Positions 1-61,082 of a stretch of DNA of 64,000 bases are shown piece by piece (position 1 is the first letter of the stretch; every line of letters starts with the position of its first letter). The DNA is from Trissonchulus latispiculum (Eukaryota; Nematoda; Enoplea; Enoplida; Ironidae), in NCBI GenBank assembly GCA_030248195.1, contig JASAND010027958.1, forward strand, positions 1-64,000, in the 5' to 3' direction. A program made the position numbers and the translations under genes. Below the pieces are notes generated by a model. The model made no database searches, was not told the origin of the DNA, and worked only from the letters and a program-made list of their open reading frames with translations.

Positions 1-22
1 GGCATTGTTGCGCTACAAAAAC

Positions 23-94
23 TAGCAGAGCGTGGTTTCGATCCACGGACCTCTGGGTTATGGGCCCAGCACGCTTCCACTGCGCCACTCTGCT
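23..94 (-). tRNA. tRNA-iMet: Initiator tRNA-Met (CAT)
   Basis: The minus strand folds into a complete 72-nt cloverleaf that starts AGCAGAG and ends CTCTGCTA, with anticodon CAT at 60-62. The A start, the GGGCCCATAACCC-type anticodon arm and the GATCGAAAC T-loop are hallmarks of the eukaryotic initiator. A run of T follows the 3' end on the minus strand (positions 16-20), as expected for a Pol III terminator. It lies in the synthase gene's intron 21, because that gene runs off the left edge. Its 3' end matches the primer-binding site of the BEL element at 18205-18216. Confidence 0.95.
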
Positions 95-1285
95 CATGAT
101 TTTCGAGGAAGGCGAATTCGTTTTCAAGGTGGTGATTCCTTTTGGGCACATATTCATCATTGACGGCTCTAACCAAGATGAAATTTGATGAAACTTTCAA
201 ACTAAGTTCATTCTGGTGTTCCAACACCCTCCGCTCAATCCCGCTTCAAAATTTTGAAATTTACGTTCAGGACGGTTTTTCTAATTTGTGTCACTTGAGC
301 AGCACCTGCATAGTTATTATTATACTCGTTTGAAAGATCTCTTTGCGCTCCCCATGTTTGCCTTTGGAAGCAACTTAGCTCTTTTCTACTACGAGATTTA
401 GCCGAGTTTCTTATGTTGGTGTTGAAATCTTGTCATTTTTGCAGAAATCCATCAAATAATCCACGATTTCTTGAGCTGTGCAAGCCATAAAATTAAACCA
501 AGGGTGTTGATTTGAAGGTCTCGTCGAGGCCGATTATCTGAGGCGTGATACTCTTCCAACTGCTAGCCTTGAGCTGCTATCATAAAAATGTAGTTTTTGC
601 AAAAACATGACCAAATTGTTTCCAGTGATTGTGGAGCATTTACTGTGCAAGCTAGAGGGTTTCCACTTAGTGGACGTGCACGACAAGAGCACCCAGGGAC
701 CTTTTTTTAGTTGTCTCGATAATTACATGCTAGCTAAAGTGGCGGCTTGACTGAGACGGGAAAAGTAGGCAAGCTCCAAGATGCGCAAATACTGTAGAAA
801 ATTTCTTCATAACGAAAAGTGATTTCACGATAATTAAAAAGGGGTCTAAATTATTTTACATTTGAAACCCAAAGTGAGGACCATATCTCACGAAGAAATT
901 TACGTTAGTCTGCCAAAAATCTGGAAAATTAAAGTTCTTCGAAAATGCAGCAAAATAGTTTCCGAAACTCGAAGCTAGTTGCATTCATTCATGAGAAAGA
1001 GAAAATGCTAAGCTCCATTTTGACATAAAATGGCTTCTTAACTCCAAGGAATAAATGAGTAATAAGGGTTCAAAAGTGAAGTCTCCAAAAGGAATCACCG
1101 CATTTAAAGGCAGATCGAAGCCCATACTATACCCGCCTTGTCGATGCTTACACTGTACCCGCCTTGTTCGTTTACATCTCCATTTTTCAAATCTGTCTCT
1201 TATCATTTCTGCGGGAACACCAACAATTTGTGAAGCCTACAATATTCGGAAAAAAACTACATTTCTGGTTGACTTATTTAATATA
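95..1285. other. Intronic stretch without a recognised gene
   Basis: This is intron 21 of the synthase gene. I see no convincing exon on either strand. Positions about 1002-1110 are a diverged inverted copy of sequence at about 53180-53290; both translate to a similar peptide around IPFG and LELR, so this is a dispersed repeat, perhaps from a mobile element. Confidence 0.5.
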
Positions 1286-1357
1286 TCCGGAGTAGTATAG
1301 TGGTAAGTATCTCCGCCTGTCACGCGGAAGACCGGGGTTCGATTCCCCGCTCAGGAG
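1286..1357 (+). tRNA. tRNA-Asp: tRNA-Asp (GTC)
   Basis: A 72-nt cloverleaf with anticodon GTC at 1319-1321 in the loop CTGTCAC, box A TAGTATAGTGG and box B GGTTCGATTCC. The acceptor stem TCCGGAG / CTCAGGA has one G-A mismatch at the fourth pair; the other stems are intact. A TTTT tract at 1362-1365 gives a Pol III terminator. It is probably functional, though the mismatch leaves room for a decaying copy. It lies in intron 21, antisense to the host gene. Confidence 0.88.
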
Positions 1358-1365
1358 AAAAGTTT

Positions 1366-2547
1366 TGCTAAACAAAATTGATTTTCCAGCAGGGCTTGGA
1401 CATAACGACTGGCATATTCGCACTATGCTTTCTTTTGTTCGTTAAACACAATATTATACTTTAAGCACATGTTCTCGGTCTACGTTTTTAGACCCCTGAC
1501 CCCAGACCCTGGTTTTCCAGGAAGATTTCTTTTTGAGTATGATTCTGCCGAAGTTCATGTTCAGAATAAAGTCGTTGTCGAACATTTAAAGCAAGAGTGT
1601 CCCGAAATTCTTACTTTTGGAAGCGGGGCTTGTGAGCAGACAATCGCAGCAAACGGAACACCCATTAACTTTTCAGGATCAGCCGGGATTTTACATTAGC
1701 TGTGCAGCTTTCATTTGATAATAAATTCATTTTGATAAAGATCTTTGAAGGCCAACCTCGACTAATGTTTGATTACACTAGGCAATTAGGTTAGGGATCA
1801 GTTTAGCAAGAGTTGCACCCTAAGTAAACCTGCATTTATTCACCATTCAATTTCCGTTTTAGTAACCGAACAGTAAACAGGGGATTCATATTTGGCGAGC
1901 GTGACAGGACCTAATTATATATGCACATAAAATTTGTCCTTTGGCATGATTTGGCTAAACCTTACCAAATAAAACATACTGGTATATGGACATAATAACG
2001 AGGTGTAGCTTGTAACTATCCTTCCAACTTCAAAAACAACTTATACAACTTGGTTACTTTTCTTGAAGAAATTTGCTTGATATGATCCTATTTTTAAAAG
2101 TTGAGAACTTTTTGCTGAATACCTTTCGAAATATTCAGTTGAAAGTAGTCAAAATATCACGACATTCCATCGGATAGGCATTTTAAAATCAATTAAGCAA
2201 CATTGTGATCATGGTGATTATAGCATTATATCGCGACGGGTACATGTGCACGAGGAAAACTTTTATTTGTGGAGGGGGTGAACCGGCTTGCCAAAAACCG
2301 AACTTTTCCGTTTTTCCCAAAAAAACTGGAAAATCTCGATTCTGGAGGGGGTGAGCCTGGGGGGTGCTCCAGGACTCCCCAACACAGAAGCACATGTATG
2401 GTCGCGTCGCGTTGTTTATAACATTACAACTCTCATAACTACAATCATTCTGAATTCAGAAATATTCATCCTGAAAACTAGTATTTTAATAAAAAGGTGA
2501 CCAGTAAGTATTAATTCTTCAAGCTTACAATGATTCATAAATATAAC
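1366..2547. other. Intronic stretch without a recognised gene
   Basis: Remainder of intron 21 inside the window. I see no ER-domain exon here, so the next coding exon must lie left of position 1. An open frame on the plus strand at 1469-1699 has no recognisable domain and no clear splice sites. The segment at about 2250-2400 is G-rich and resembles repeat sequence. Confidence 0.4.
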
Positions 2548-52066
<49,519 letters not shown>

Positions 52067-52189
52067 TGTAAACTATTTCGCTAACAGACAGTTTCGAAAC
52101 AGTAATATGCTCTGTACAAAGGAACGCTACATCCTATTGCGAGGCAATAATGTCTAAACTATCCACGAGTTTGGCCCACTCTGGTTCGC

Positions 52190-52195
52190 AACTGA
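52190..52195 (-). promoter_or_regulatory. Possible initiator for the FAS-like gene
   Basis: TCAGTT on the minus strand matches the arthropod initiator consensus TCAKTY and lies about 125 bp upstream of the ATG. There is no TATA box and no DPE at the right spacing, so this is only a candidate. Confidence 0.25.
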
Positions 52196-53992
52196 TTTCA
52201 TAAAAATCTAGTTAGTGTCGTCATTTCGTTGCCTCGACAATTACGACATTTGCGTAATGTTCATACTGTCGCATGAAAGTTGCATGAAAACAGATACTAT
52301 TTGTAGTCATCTTTATGGCTATTAAAACTTCCAAACATCCATCCTAAAAATAATTGAAAAGACTGTTGCAAATTTCCTGAAAGAATATAATCAATCTTTT
52401 CAGTGCAGTACTGAACGTGATATGTTTTTATTGTTTACTAGTTTATTGCTACGCACCAAAATGCCCCTGCTTCCCAGTCTCAATACTAACAAACTAGACC
52501 TAAAACGGGGCATACTTCTTCCAAATGTGTAGTTTTCTCAGGGGGAATGCGGAGTGTGGAAGTGTCGAATGGTTCTTTTTCGACATGTGCCCGCTGAAAC
52601 ATGTCGAACTGAGTCGAACAGCCGAGACAGAATAGACACTAACGACATGAGTTAAGTACTGTCTGCGAACCGTGCATCTTGAACATCCAGACTATAAACG
52701 TCAAAGGATGTATGTATCAGCCCCCATACAATGAATAGCTCATTGCAGTCTAAACTGGCCTTTTTGTGATGTGGTGGAATAATAATTTAACTATTCCTAA
52801 TTTAAGTCGGTAATTTAATTCATAACATTATGAATAATTCATGCAATTAATTCATAATATATTTATTACATATGTTAAAAATGTATGAAACTTGTGCAGC
52901 TTCGATCGAAATGGCAATGTTAACATTAGTGCTCGGATCGGGCCAACTGGAACCGGTAGAACCGGAACCGAAAGGATTCTTGGAACCGGAACCACAACCG
53001 GTAGCATTTGGAACCAGACCGGTTCCAGTATAATTTTTCTCAGATGAGTTGAAAACTGTAACCAAAACTTAAGTTTTCAGTCTGCAAATTCTGAAAATTT
53101 TTTAACTTTTGAATGTGGTTTTCATGGAGTCTACCAGTTCTCCAACAAGTAAGAGTTTAACTTTTTCTTGCATGTTGGCAAGGCACCCACTTGCTTTTGA
53201 GCTGATGATTCCTTTTGGAGTCATCAACTTTGAAGCATTAGTACTAATTATTTACTTGGAGTTAAGAAACCATTTTTATATCAAAATATAGCCTAAGATT
53301 TTATTTTTGTGTTAAACGCATGTTATTCCATGTCCATATCTCCATAACTTCACATCATGGTCAGTTGTTTTTGATTGAATTACCTGTTGCCAATCAGTTA
53401 CCAATTACCCATGCCGGCACCTGTATTTCACATTGGTAAAAGATTTGGGAAGGAACGGAAAGAAAGAATTAAAGGCTTTGTCAGAGTTCACCAATTTTTA
53501 AAAAATATCGAAGGAGAAGTATTTGAGACTATTGTAAAGTTTCATTTTACAGACTTTGGTCAATTAAAAGTTACTTGTCAAAGTTCACCGGGTTGTTAGG
53601 CTGCAACTGTTTCTGTTCGTGGAAGGTTCCACAGAATGCGGGAGTCTCTGGTATCTGTGGAACTGTATGACATGGTCAGCTGAAGCGAAGTATCCAGGAT
53701 TACTCAGGGACCCGATCCAAATCGGGTTTTCTTCCTAAAATCCCACTAAACAACCTGACTCCAATCTAAAATTACTTGCTTCTGCATGTTGTCTTTCCGA
53801 TGGATAAACATCTCATCGCCATCTGTCCGCAACAGAATCCCAATTCTGACTTCTATCAGGCAGGACCAATTGAGGACTAACTCAATTTATAACATTTCAC
53901 CCTTAGTTATTCGGAAAGGTTCATAACGGGCTGCCTTGATTAGAAAGTGTATTAGAAAGTAGCATCAGCATCAGCATCAGCATCATATGTTT
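52196..53992. other. Intergenic region between the two minus-strand genes
   Basis: Contains a GGAACCGG-rich patch (52940-53030), a dispersed repeat at about 53180-53290 matching 1002-1110 inverted, and a (CAGCAT)n tract at 53961-53986. A plus-strand open frame at 53375-53599 has no recognised domain. Confidence 0.45.
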
Positions 53993-53998
53993 TTTATT
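53993..53998 (-). terminator. Polyadenylation signal of the 98-residue gene
   Basis: AATAAA on the minus strand, 67 bp past the stop codon at 54065. Confidence 0.6.
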
Positions 53999-54064
53999 TA
54001 ACTTTCTAAAGAGTATATAATTATCAATGGTCAATAGTACATTACATTAGCATTGACAGAAATG

Positions 54065-54225
54065 TTATTTTCCTGAATATTTTTGTTTGTCAAATTTTCC
54101 AGTCTTAACCATGTCCTTGTATGTACTCATATATCGGTCTTTGTGGGCATCAGCTTCTGCCTGATTTTTAGCAATTCTTTCCTCTCGCTTGTCAGCTAAT
54201 TCCTTCAAATTCTTCTCAGTTGCCT
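54065..54225 (-). CDS. 98-residue gene exon 3 with stop
   Basis: It encodes EATEKNLKELADKREERIAK to YSGK and TAA. The acceptor is TTTATTTCAG (phase 1). Confidence 0.8.
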
Positions 54226-57200
54226 CTGAAATAAATACTATGAAATTAGCCAATGAAAATTTAGTTTACGATTTTAAACGAAACAAATTGCCCAACAAAC
54301 CAGCAAAAGCTTTCGTGGGAAGGCCCGGAAGGCCAAAAGAGAAATAGAGAAATAGACATCGTTACCTGTTTGATCGGCGAGACAAGACGAAAGATAAAAT
54401 TGTCAAAACTTTTGAAGGCTAGGCCTACGAAAAATGTGTTATCGATCAGCGACAAAGGTCATCAGACTCGTCTGCACATGTCTGGAGAGTAACACTGTTC
54501 TTAAACCACCGGAATGGATTTGGTTTTTCTTAAAAGGGAAATCTTCTTTCGAGAGGCAAACAACAATACAGAAGCCCTCCTCATTTGCAAGGGACAGTTT
54601 GATTAGAAACGGATTTCGCTCATTTTCACATACAATATAGGTATACATAGGGGTGGTTTCAGAAAAGTCTGGGGGGTCAGATTAAGCAAAACTTGACCAA
54701 ATGAGCTGAAACTTGGTATAGGTATGTTTCCGACCACGCTGAGTTTAAACTCGCAAAATTTTTCGATTTAGCGAAATTCGATTTTTCGAAATTTTTTTCG
54801 ATTCGTAAGGGGACGGGACAAGGAAACCCGAAAGTTTTATGTCTTCTATTTTGCTACAAAGGATGGATACAGGATTTTCGCGGTCGCAGAACACGAATCA
54901 GAAGTTCGTTTTTTCGATTCAGCTTTTCTTTAGCTCCGTGCGAGCTAAACTTGTAAGCTTAAGAGTTAAGATGTAAGCGCATACTGAGCTAAAAAAGCTG
55001 AATCGGAAAACGGACTTCAAATTCGAGTTCTGCGACCCCGAAATTTCCTATACACGACTTTTTGACAAATCAGAGACAGAAAATTTCAGTTTCCCTTGCT
55101 TACCTTACAAATCGAAAAAATCGGATTTAGCGAAATCGCAAATTTTACTATGTTTAAACTCAGCGTGGTCGAAAACATACGCATACCAAATTTCAGCTCA
55201 TTTGGTCAAGTTTGGCGGAGTCTGTGCCTGGGGGCTTTCCTGAAAAGATCCATTCATAATACTAAGAGTACATAATATATAAGAGTGTCGCTGCTGGTAG
55301 GTGCTCTGTTATCAGCTGCAGGTACATGCTATGTTCGCTAACGGCTGACCCCCCCCCCCCCACAAACGCGTATATATTTACTTCAAACAAATTTGATCTC
55401 TACACTTGCATGCTGAAGTTCGTAAAAGAACCTCCCGTAGCGCAGTGGTTTCTTACTGCGCTACAAGTGGAGGATCATGTCAAGTCTAGAGCTTGAACCA
55501 AAATAAGCTCTAGCACCGTATTTCAAATATCCCTCCTGGGCAATTTACCGAGGTTGTCAAGGGGTGGCCGCCTGCTTGGTGGAGCTACCACAGCACCTCC
55601 ATTACGGTGGACGTAATGGACGTTCTGATAGCCTTGTAGAACACCTCGGTTAATTGCTATGGCAATTATTCAGTGTCAGCATCCCCCTTCCCTCAAAAAT
55701 GCATACGTTCTACGCTGGCACTACCCCTAACCGGAGCACCGACTGGGGTGAGGTGGCTGTAAAAAAAGTTCGTAAAAACAGCTACTCAGTTGGTTCAATG
55801 TGCGTCTGTTGCGAGCTTTAGAACGCAAAGATATCGTTCAAATTTCTTTGAAGTGAGCATACACATTTGTGAGGGTCAGCCGTTAGCGAACATAGCATGT
55901 ACCTGCAGCTGATAACAGACCACCTGCCAGCTGTCACACTCTTATATATTATGTACTCAGTTGTACAATTCTCAAAAGCAGACAGAAATTGGAGTTCGAA
56001 ATCAAATGCTGACAGAGAGGTTCAAGTTCACAGTTACAAAATTTGAAATTTAATACTGTGATGACTTGATGAGCCTTCTGACCGTTCTTTGTGCCGTTTT
56101 TAAGTATTATTGTGAAGCACACTAGTATACAATGAAAATGAATGACATCCTACCTCTGCGTTGTCTTTTTAGTTCAATCAGCCGTTTTCGAACTGCACTT
56201 TTTCTTGCTGCCTCTTCTTCGCTATCTCCGAGTTGATCATACTAAATCACAAGTGTTATGACAATTACAGGTACTAATTAAGTATCCTACTACAGCTCTA
56301 CATAGTATTATTATGAAAATATCTGTACTTCAGTTGGCTTGGTCATACACCGTTGGGTGCACACCTTACAATTTTTCGCAGTTGTCAGAAATGCTCTACA
56401 CCGGTTGGCGCACACCTTACAAAACTGAGGGTTCACTGTGAGAAACTACCGATTCCTGTAGTTTTTTCGACCGGGAACTCCTGTAGAAAGTACAAATTTC
56501 TCCAGTATTTAAAACTTTTGCTATGAACGTTTGCGATGAACCTTCAATTTAGTAAATTGTGCGCCTTTCGGAGCAGCTTTTACAGTAAACCCTGAGTTTT
56601 GTAAGGTGTGTACCTGCCGGAGTAGAGCATTTCTGTCAACTGCGAAAAATTGTAAGGTGTGCACCCAACGGAGTATCACTAGTTGACTTTATATTCGCCT
56701 AGTTAAAATCATCGTTTATGCAACAGTACGGATTATATTAATTTTTTAGCTCATTTATTTTTATCTGAGATTTGTTCACAAACACAGGAGATAATGTCGT
56801 TGCATATATTAGTTTACAATAAAGCTGTGTACAGGATCAGAGCTGGAAGTGGATCTCCGTGGGTTGGGTAGGGTGTGGGTCAACACGAGTGACCCGCGGG
56901 TTAAAACAGGGTCAAAAGTGGGTCAGTCGAGGCTCCAAAATTCAGATTTTAGCACAAAAATTTCCAAAAATTCTTCGGCTTTGCCGAATTCTATTGTATT
57001 GTCTGTTTTTTGTTTTCCGTAAGATCTGGCCAAAATTATCAGAGCTTCCGCCAAGTGATGCCTATATTTTGAAAAATAGCAGCGTTTGGCAACTATGTAG
57101 AACTGCCATGATTTCTGTAGATCTGCCATGACTTCTGTAAATAGAAGATATGTACATATCAAAAGCATATATGTGCAAGCTATAATGCAAGAACCATCCG

Positions 57201-57697
57201 CAAGATTTTCTCCTTCAAGCTGAGTGAATTTCCTGAGAAATACATTAGACAATTGCTACCGTCTTCTAATTCTACTCAAGAAAAAGGTTCATAATTGTGC
57301 TTTAATTTTTGTTTTTCTTTCATTTATTTTATTTTTCAAAATTATATAAGATGTCAGATATTCAATTCAGCTGCTTTTCATTAAACTCCAGTCATGTTCA
57401 AATGGATTTAGCAGCTAAATATTTACATTAATTTAATTCCGACCAAAACTTACGCAAGATTTAGCCTTAGAGCATCATTGGACCCAAAGTGAGTCATGCG
57501 GTTCATATAGTCTTTCGCGGGTCACGGGTATGGGTCAAGTGGGCTGGGTCAAGGATCTGCGGGTCGCGGGCAGGGTGCGGGTCAAAAATATTGATCCACT
57601 TCCAGCACTGTGTAGGATTGAGCTCAAAACACGAATATTTGGAACTGACCATTCTTTGAAGTTCATCAATATCTGTAATATTAGCTATGGTGTCCAT
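54065..57697 (-). CDS. Small three-exon gene, 98-residue charged helical protein (smoothelin-repeat-like?)
   Basis: Three exons join in phase from ATG 57697 to TAA 54065, giving 98 residues. An in-frame TAG lies three codons before the ATG and -3 is A. The protein is highly charged and predicted helical: ITDIDELQRMYDQL, then an Arg/Lys-rich helix (VRKRLIELKRQRR), a second Lys/Glu helix (LKELADKREERIAKNQAE) and a basic tail (TGKFDKQKYSGK). The DELxxxx...RK.xVRxRL.EL pattern recalls the short N-terminal repeat of smoothelin-family actin-associated proteins, but this is a weak resemblance. There is no signal peptide or membrane segment. Its 3' end is 2 kb from the start of the synthase gene, on the same strand. 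Confidence 0.75.
54650..55245. repeat. Palindromic element P3
   Basis: Same family as P1: TTGACCAAATGAGCTGAAA outside, CGCAGAACACGAATCAGAAG inside, arms meeting near 54960. It lies in intron 2 of the 98-residue gene. Confidence 0.8.
55262..55958. mobile_element. Element with 95-bp inverted termini and a tRNA-like insert
   Basis: The ends (ATATATAAGAGTGTCGCTG ... GTTCGCTAACGGCTGACCC and its inverse at 55873-55958) are about 95 bp. The interior starts with a tRNA box A-like TAGCGCAGTGGTT (55439) with a matching inverted ACTGCGCTAC just after it, so part of it may derive from a tRNA/SINE. Confidence 0.7.
56154..56241 (-). CDS. 98-residue gene exon 2
   Basis: It encodes YDQLGDSEEEAARKSAVRKR onward. 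The acceptor is GTGATTTAG and the donor GTAGGA (phase 1). Confidence 0.78.
56350..56670. mobile_element. MITE with GTGCACACCTTACAATTTTTC termini
   Basis: The left end, CCGTTGGGTGCACACCTTAC, pairs with GTAAGGTGTGCACCCAACGG at the right; a second inner pair (GCACACCTTACAAAACTGAG) repeats the motif. About 320 bp, in intron 1 of the 98-residue gene. Confidence 0.8.
56845..57605. repeat. Element with inverted GGGTC-rich ends
   Basis: Left AGTGGATCTCCGTGGGTTGG and repeated GGGTCA words; right GCGGGTCAAAAATATTGATC and CACTTCCAGCACTGTG, roughly inverted to the left GAGCTGGAAGTGGATC. It lies just inside the first intron of the 98-residue gene. Confidence 0.55.
57650..57697 (-). CDS. 98-residue gene exon 1
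   Basis: Sixteen codons, MDTIANITDIDELQRM, ending ATG before donor GTCAGT (phase 0). Confidence 0.7.
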
Positions 57698-60150
57698 TTT
57701 AAACTATTAAACAAAAGCTAGAGATAACTAGAAGTAATAGGCACAAAGTATGACAAATGCAACCTTGCTTCAATGCAATATATAACTGGTTCGAAGTGAC
57801 AGCAAAACAAGGAACTTTGCCTTAGTAAGCTGCAGCTAAACAGAGAACATTGATTGCGAGGCTATGCTTAGGAAATTTAAGGCCCAGCGGTAGCAGCCGG
57901 CAATTATAAAGCTGCGACATTTCCACGTGTGGGAAATCCAGTGTGTGCAAGCGTTTGTCTTATTAGCGAACCAGTCTTTGATCCAGTACTGGAACTGTTT
58001 GATCTAGAAGGAGCAAGCAAAACTATGTATGAGTCACTCGCTTTTAGCTTTGAGTCACTCATGGTTCTACTAAGAAATTGACTTTTTATTGGTTCGTCAA
58101 ACGACGCCTGGCGAACCAAGTTTTGAGTTATTAGCTCTTGAGTCACTCTTCAGAATTTAACGAAATTTCAAAGAATAGATAGATAGATAGATAGATAGGT
58201 TTATTAGCACAGCACAATATAGTAAACAATCATTGTATCTGGTTAATATGCATTAGTCCAACGAATAGTTAGTAATATATAGGTATATGAAATTTATTTA
58301 GAATTTCGAGTAGTAGTTCAAAGGGATTGTTTGTCCAATTTTCTCCAAAGTTTTTGATGGCAATATCTGTTCTTGCCAGCCATTTCAAGCAATCTAAGAC
58401 AGAGAAAACAAACAAAGAAAAGAAGAAGGAAAGAAAATATATACGACATAAAAGAAGAGATGTAACTCAAACAGTTTAGGGTTGTGCTTGTGCAGGACGG
58501 TGAACCTTGCTAGAAGGCATTGAAACACCGCCCTTCAGGTTAACTTCAGGTTAACTAAATAGAGGATTTTTAATTAGAATTGCTAATAAAAACACTAAGT
58601 TTCATTTGCTTAAAGCGTGAAATGGTCCGACCACCCAATATGAGAAGTGCTGAGAATGAAACGGTGTTTATCCCTAGAAAATGATAAACTTTATTTTTCA
58701 ATTTGTCACGTTTTAATTTGCAGTATCAAAGACACCTACAATTATATTTTCCTGGACGCAGCTTTAAAAAGCACCAAATATTTGAAAAAAATTGATTTTT
58801 TGTACATGTAGAGATTGCAAAGTCGTGACTTCGTCCGTTCACCGAAACTAGGGTGACTTTACTCCAAAATGCAGGTTATCTCACGTTGCCCTAATTTTTA
58901 ATTGGATAAAAAGCTATATTTCGCAGAAAAAAACAAATTTGTAGGATTTTGAATGGCTGTTGTCTATAACTTTTCTTGGAACAATTTATACAATTTCTAA
59001 ATTACAGGAAACTAATTGTATCAATTATTTATTATTATTTAACGTGAATTGAATGTGAATTGTTATAACTATTCCGGCTTTTGTTGTGCTAGCTACCATA
59101 CCAGTCGAAAAATCTATTTTCACTCAAATGTGAAAGCTAAAGTTTAAAGAAGCATCATCGCGTTGTTTAAGTTATGTTTCGAGTAAGCTGCATTTTACAA
59201 TTTCGAAAGTATAAGCCAGAGCTTAGCTAAGACCTCGGTTTCAGTTATTATTGTTAATACCTGTGAAAAACTTCCGGGGGAAGAACTGCACCGGTGCAGA
59301 TCTTCCGGGGGAAGTTTTGCACGGGGGGAAGATTTGAACCGTGACATCGTCACTGCTTCAACGAAAATTGATGTTTTCTGAGCAGATATGTTTTATGTCT
59401 GCATACGCTCAGGCCGTTTTCCTTGTTTTAAGAAAAACACAATAGTATGCAAGAAACAGAATTTACAATTTTTCAAAATTAGCGAAAAATTTAGTTTTAT
59501 CAAAACCTAAAAAAACGGCCTGAGCGTATGTATTGAGGTGGTAGTACCACTAGCGGGATTTTCTACGTAATTACGTAATCTTGATATGGATGAAGCAATC
59601 TTGACAAAAATGTTAGGCGAAGCAAGTCTAGTTGGCAGACTATTTTTGCACAGAGTTTTAGTGTCAGAGTGCGCATAAGACTGGCTACCATCATAGCTTT
59701 TTCCCATGAACAAATAATCAAAATTTTATTTAAGCGTCATATGATACAATTGACTCCACCACGTGAAAGAGCATGAATACAGCATAAAATGATGTGCATA
59801 TCTCTTCTGTACGTGGTTTCTATCAAAAGTTACAGGTGGTTTTACATATGGCTAATTTACGTTGACTGTTTGCACAGGCAATGTAATGATAAATCATTTT
59901 ATACAAAAATTAAATCTATAGGATTTTAGCGGTTGTCGTTTAGCAGCTGCTTGAAAGCATTGCAAATTCGCAAAACCAAAGCAAACAATGAAAAGTTGCA
60001 GAATCTCAGTTTTTCATTTTCTCTTTACTGCTTCAACCAAAATTGACCAAATATAGCAGATATGCTTTATGTCTGCATTCGCTCAGGCCGTTTTTTGGGA
60101 AAATACAATAGTAAGCAAGATATAAAATTTACAAATTTTTGAAATACGCT
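57698..60150. other. Non-coding region upstream of the 98-residue gene
   Basis: A (ATAG)n tract lies at 58175-58198. An 80-codon minus-strand frame at 57904-58146 has no recognised domain. Inverted copies of CATACGCTCAGGCCGTTTT lie at 59399 and 59512, and a related word at 60077. No gene recognised. Confidence 0.45.
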
Positions 60151-60720
60151 TTCCTTTTGTGTAGACAGCAAGACGTATCTATTTAAACCATTCACAGTAT
60201 CTATTTAAATTCCACCCCGGTAGTAATACTGCCACCTTAATAAAGCTTACATGCGAAGTTTCAAATGAATTCGTCGAGGATTGAAGGAGATATTTAATTT
60301 TAATACATTTCCCTTTGTGTAGACAGCAAGCTAGTCTTCGCAGCGCAGTTGGCCAGCTCGTTTGATGCAGAACATAATAAAGAGCAAACGTGCCAAATTT
60401 CAGGCCGATTCATGACGTATGTAGTACACAGTAAATTCCACCCCGGTAGTGGTACTACAACCTTAATAAAGCTTACATGCGCAGTTTCAAATGAACTCGT
60501 CGAGGATTCAAGGAGATAATTAATTTCAAAACTTTTCCTTTTGTGTAGACAGCGACAGCAAGCTAGTCTTCGCAGCGCAGTTGACCAGCACGTTTGATGC
60601 AGAACATAATAAAGAACAAATGTGCCAAATTTCAAAGCGAGTGATTAAGTCTTTAGTTCACAGTTTCCGTGCAAAGTCCACCCCGGTAGTGGTACTATCG
60701 CCTCAAGTCAGTGTAAATAA
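60150..60720 (+). repeat. Tandem repeat of about 240 bp
   Basis: Two and a half units. Each contains CCTTTTGTGTAGACAGCA, CTAGTCTTCGCAGCGCAGTT, TTTGATGCAGAACATAATAAAG, CCACCCCGGTAGTGGTACTA and AATGAACTCGTCGAGGATT. The third unit has a 6-bp GCGACA duplication. Confidence 0.85.
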
Positions 60721-60740
60721 AAAATTGGTGGTGTCTAAAA

Positions 60741-61082
60741 CCAGGAACAGGAACAGGAACAGGAATAGGAACAAAGGTCTAAAACCAGGAACAGGAACAG
60801 GAACAGGAACGGGGTCTATTTTCAGGAACAGAATCAGGAACAGGGGTCTAATTTCAGGAACAGGAACGGGGGTCTAATTTCAGGAACAGAAACATTGGTC
60901 TAATTTCAGGAATAGAATTAGGAATAGGGGTCTAATTTCAGGAACAGGAACGCGGGTCTAATTTCAGGAACAGGAACGGGGGTCTAATTTCAGGAACAGG
61001 ATCGGGGGTCTAATTTCAGGAACAGGAACGGGGTTCTAATTTCAGGAACAGGAACGGGGTCTAATCTCAGGAACAGGAACGA
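60741..61082 (+). repeat. GGAACA / TCTAATTTCAGGAACAGG minisatellite
   Basis: It begins as (GGAACA)n and turns into about ten units of 22-28 bp based on GGTCTAATTTCAGGAACAGG. Direction is constant. Confidence 0.95.

Noticed and set aside
1469..1699. Plus-strand 76-residue frame
   Set aside because: Protein-like in composition, but no recognised family, no splice sites, and it overlaps intron 21 of the opposite-strand gene; not enough for a gene call.
57904..58146. 80-residue minus-strand frame upstream of the 98-residue gene
   Set aside because: Low-complexity Ser/Thr content and no in-phase splice link to the next exon.
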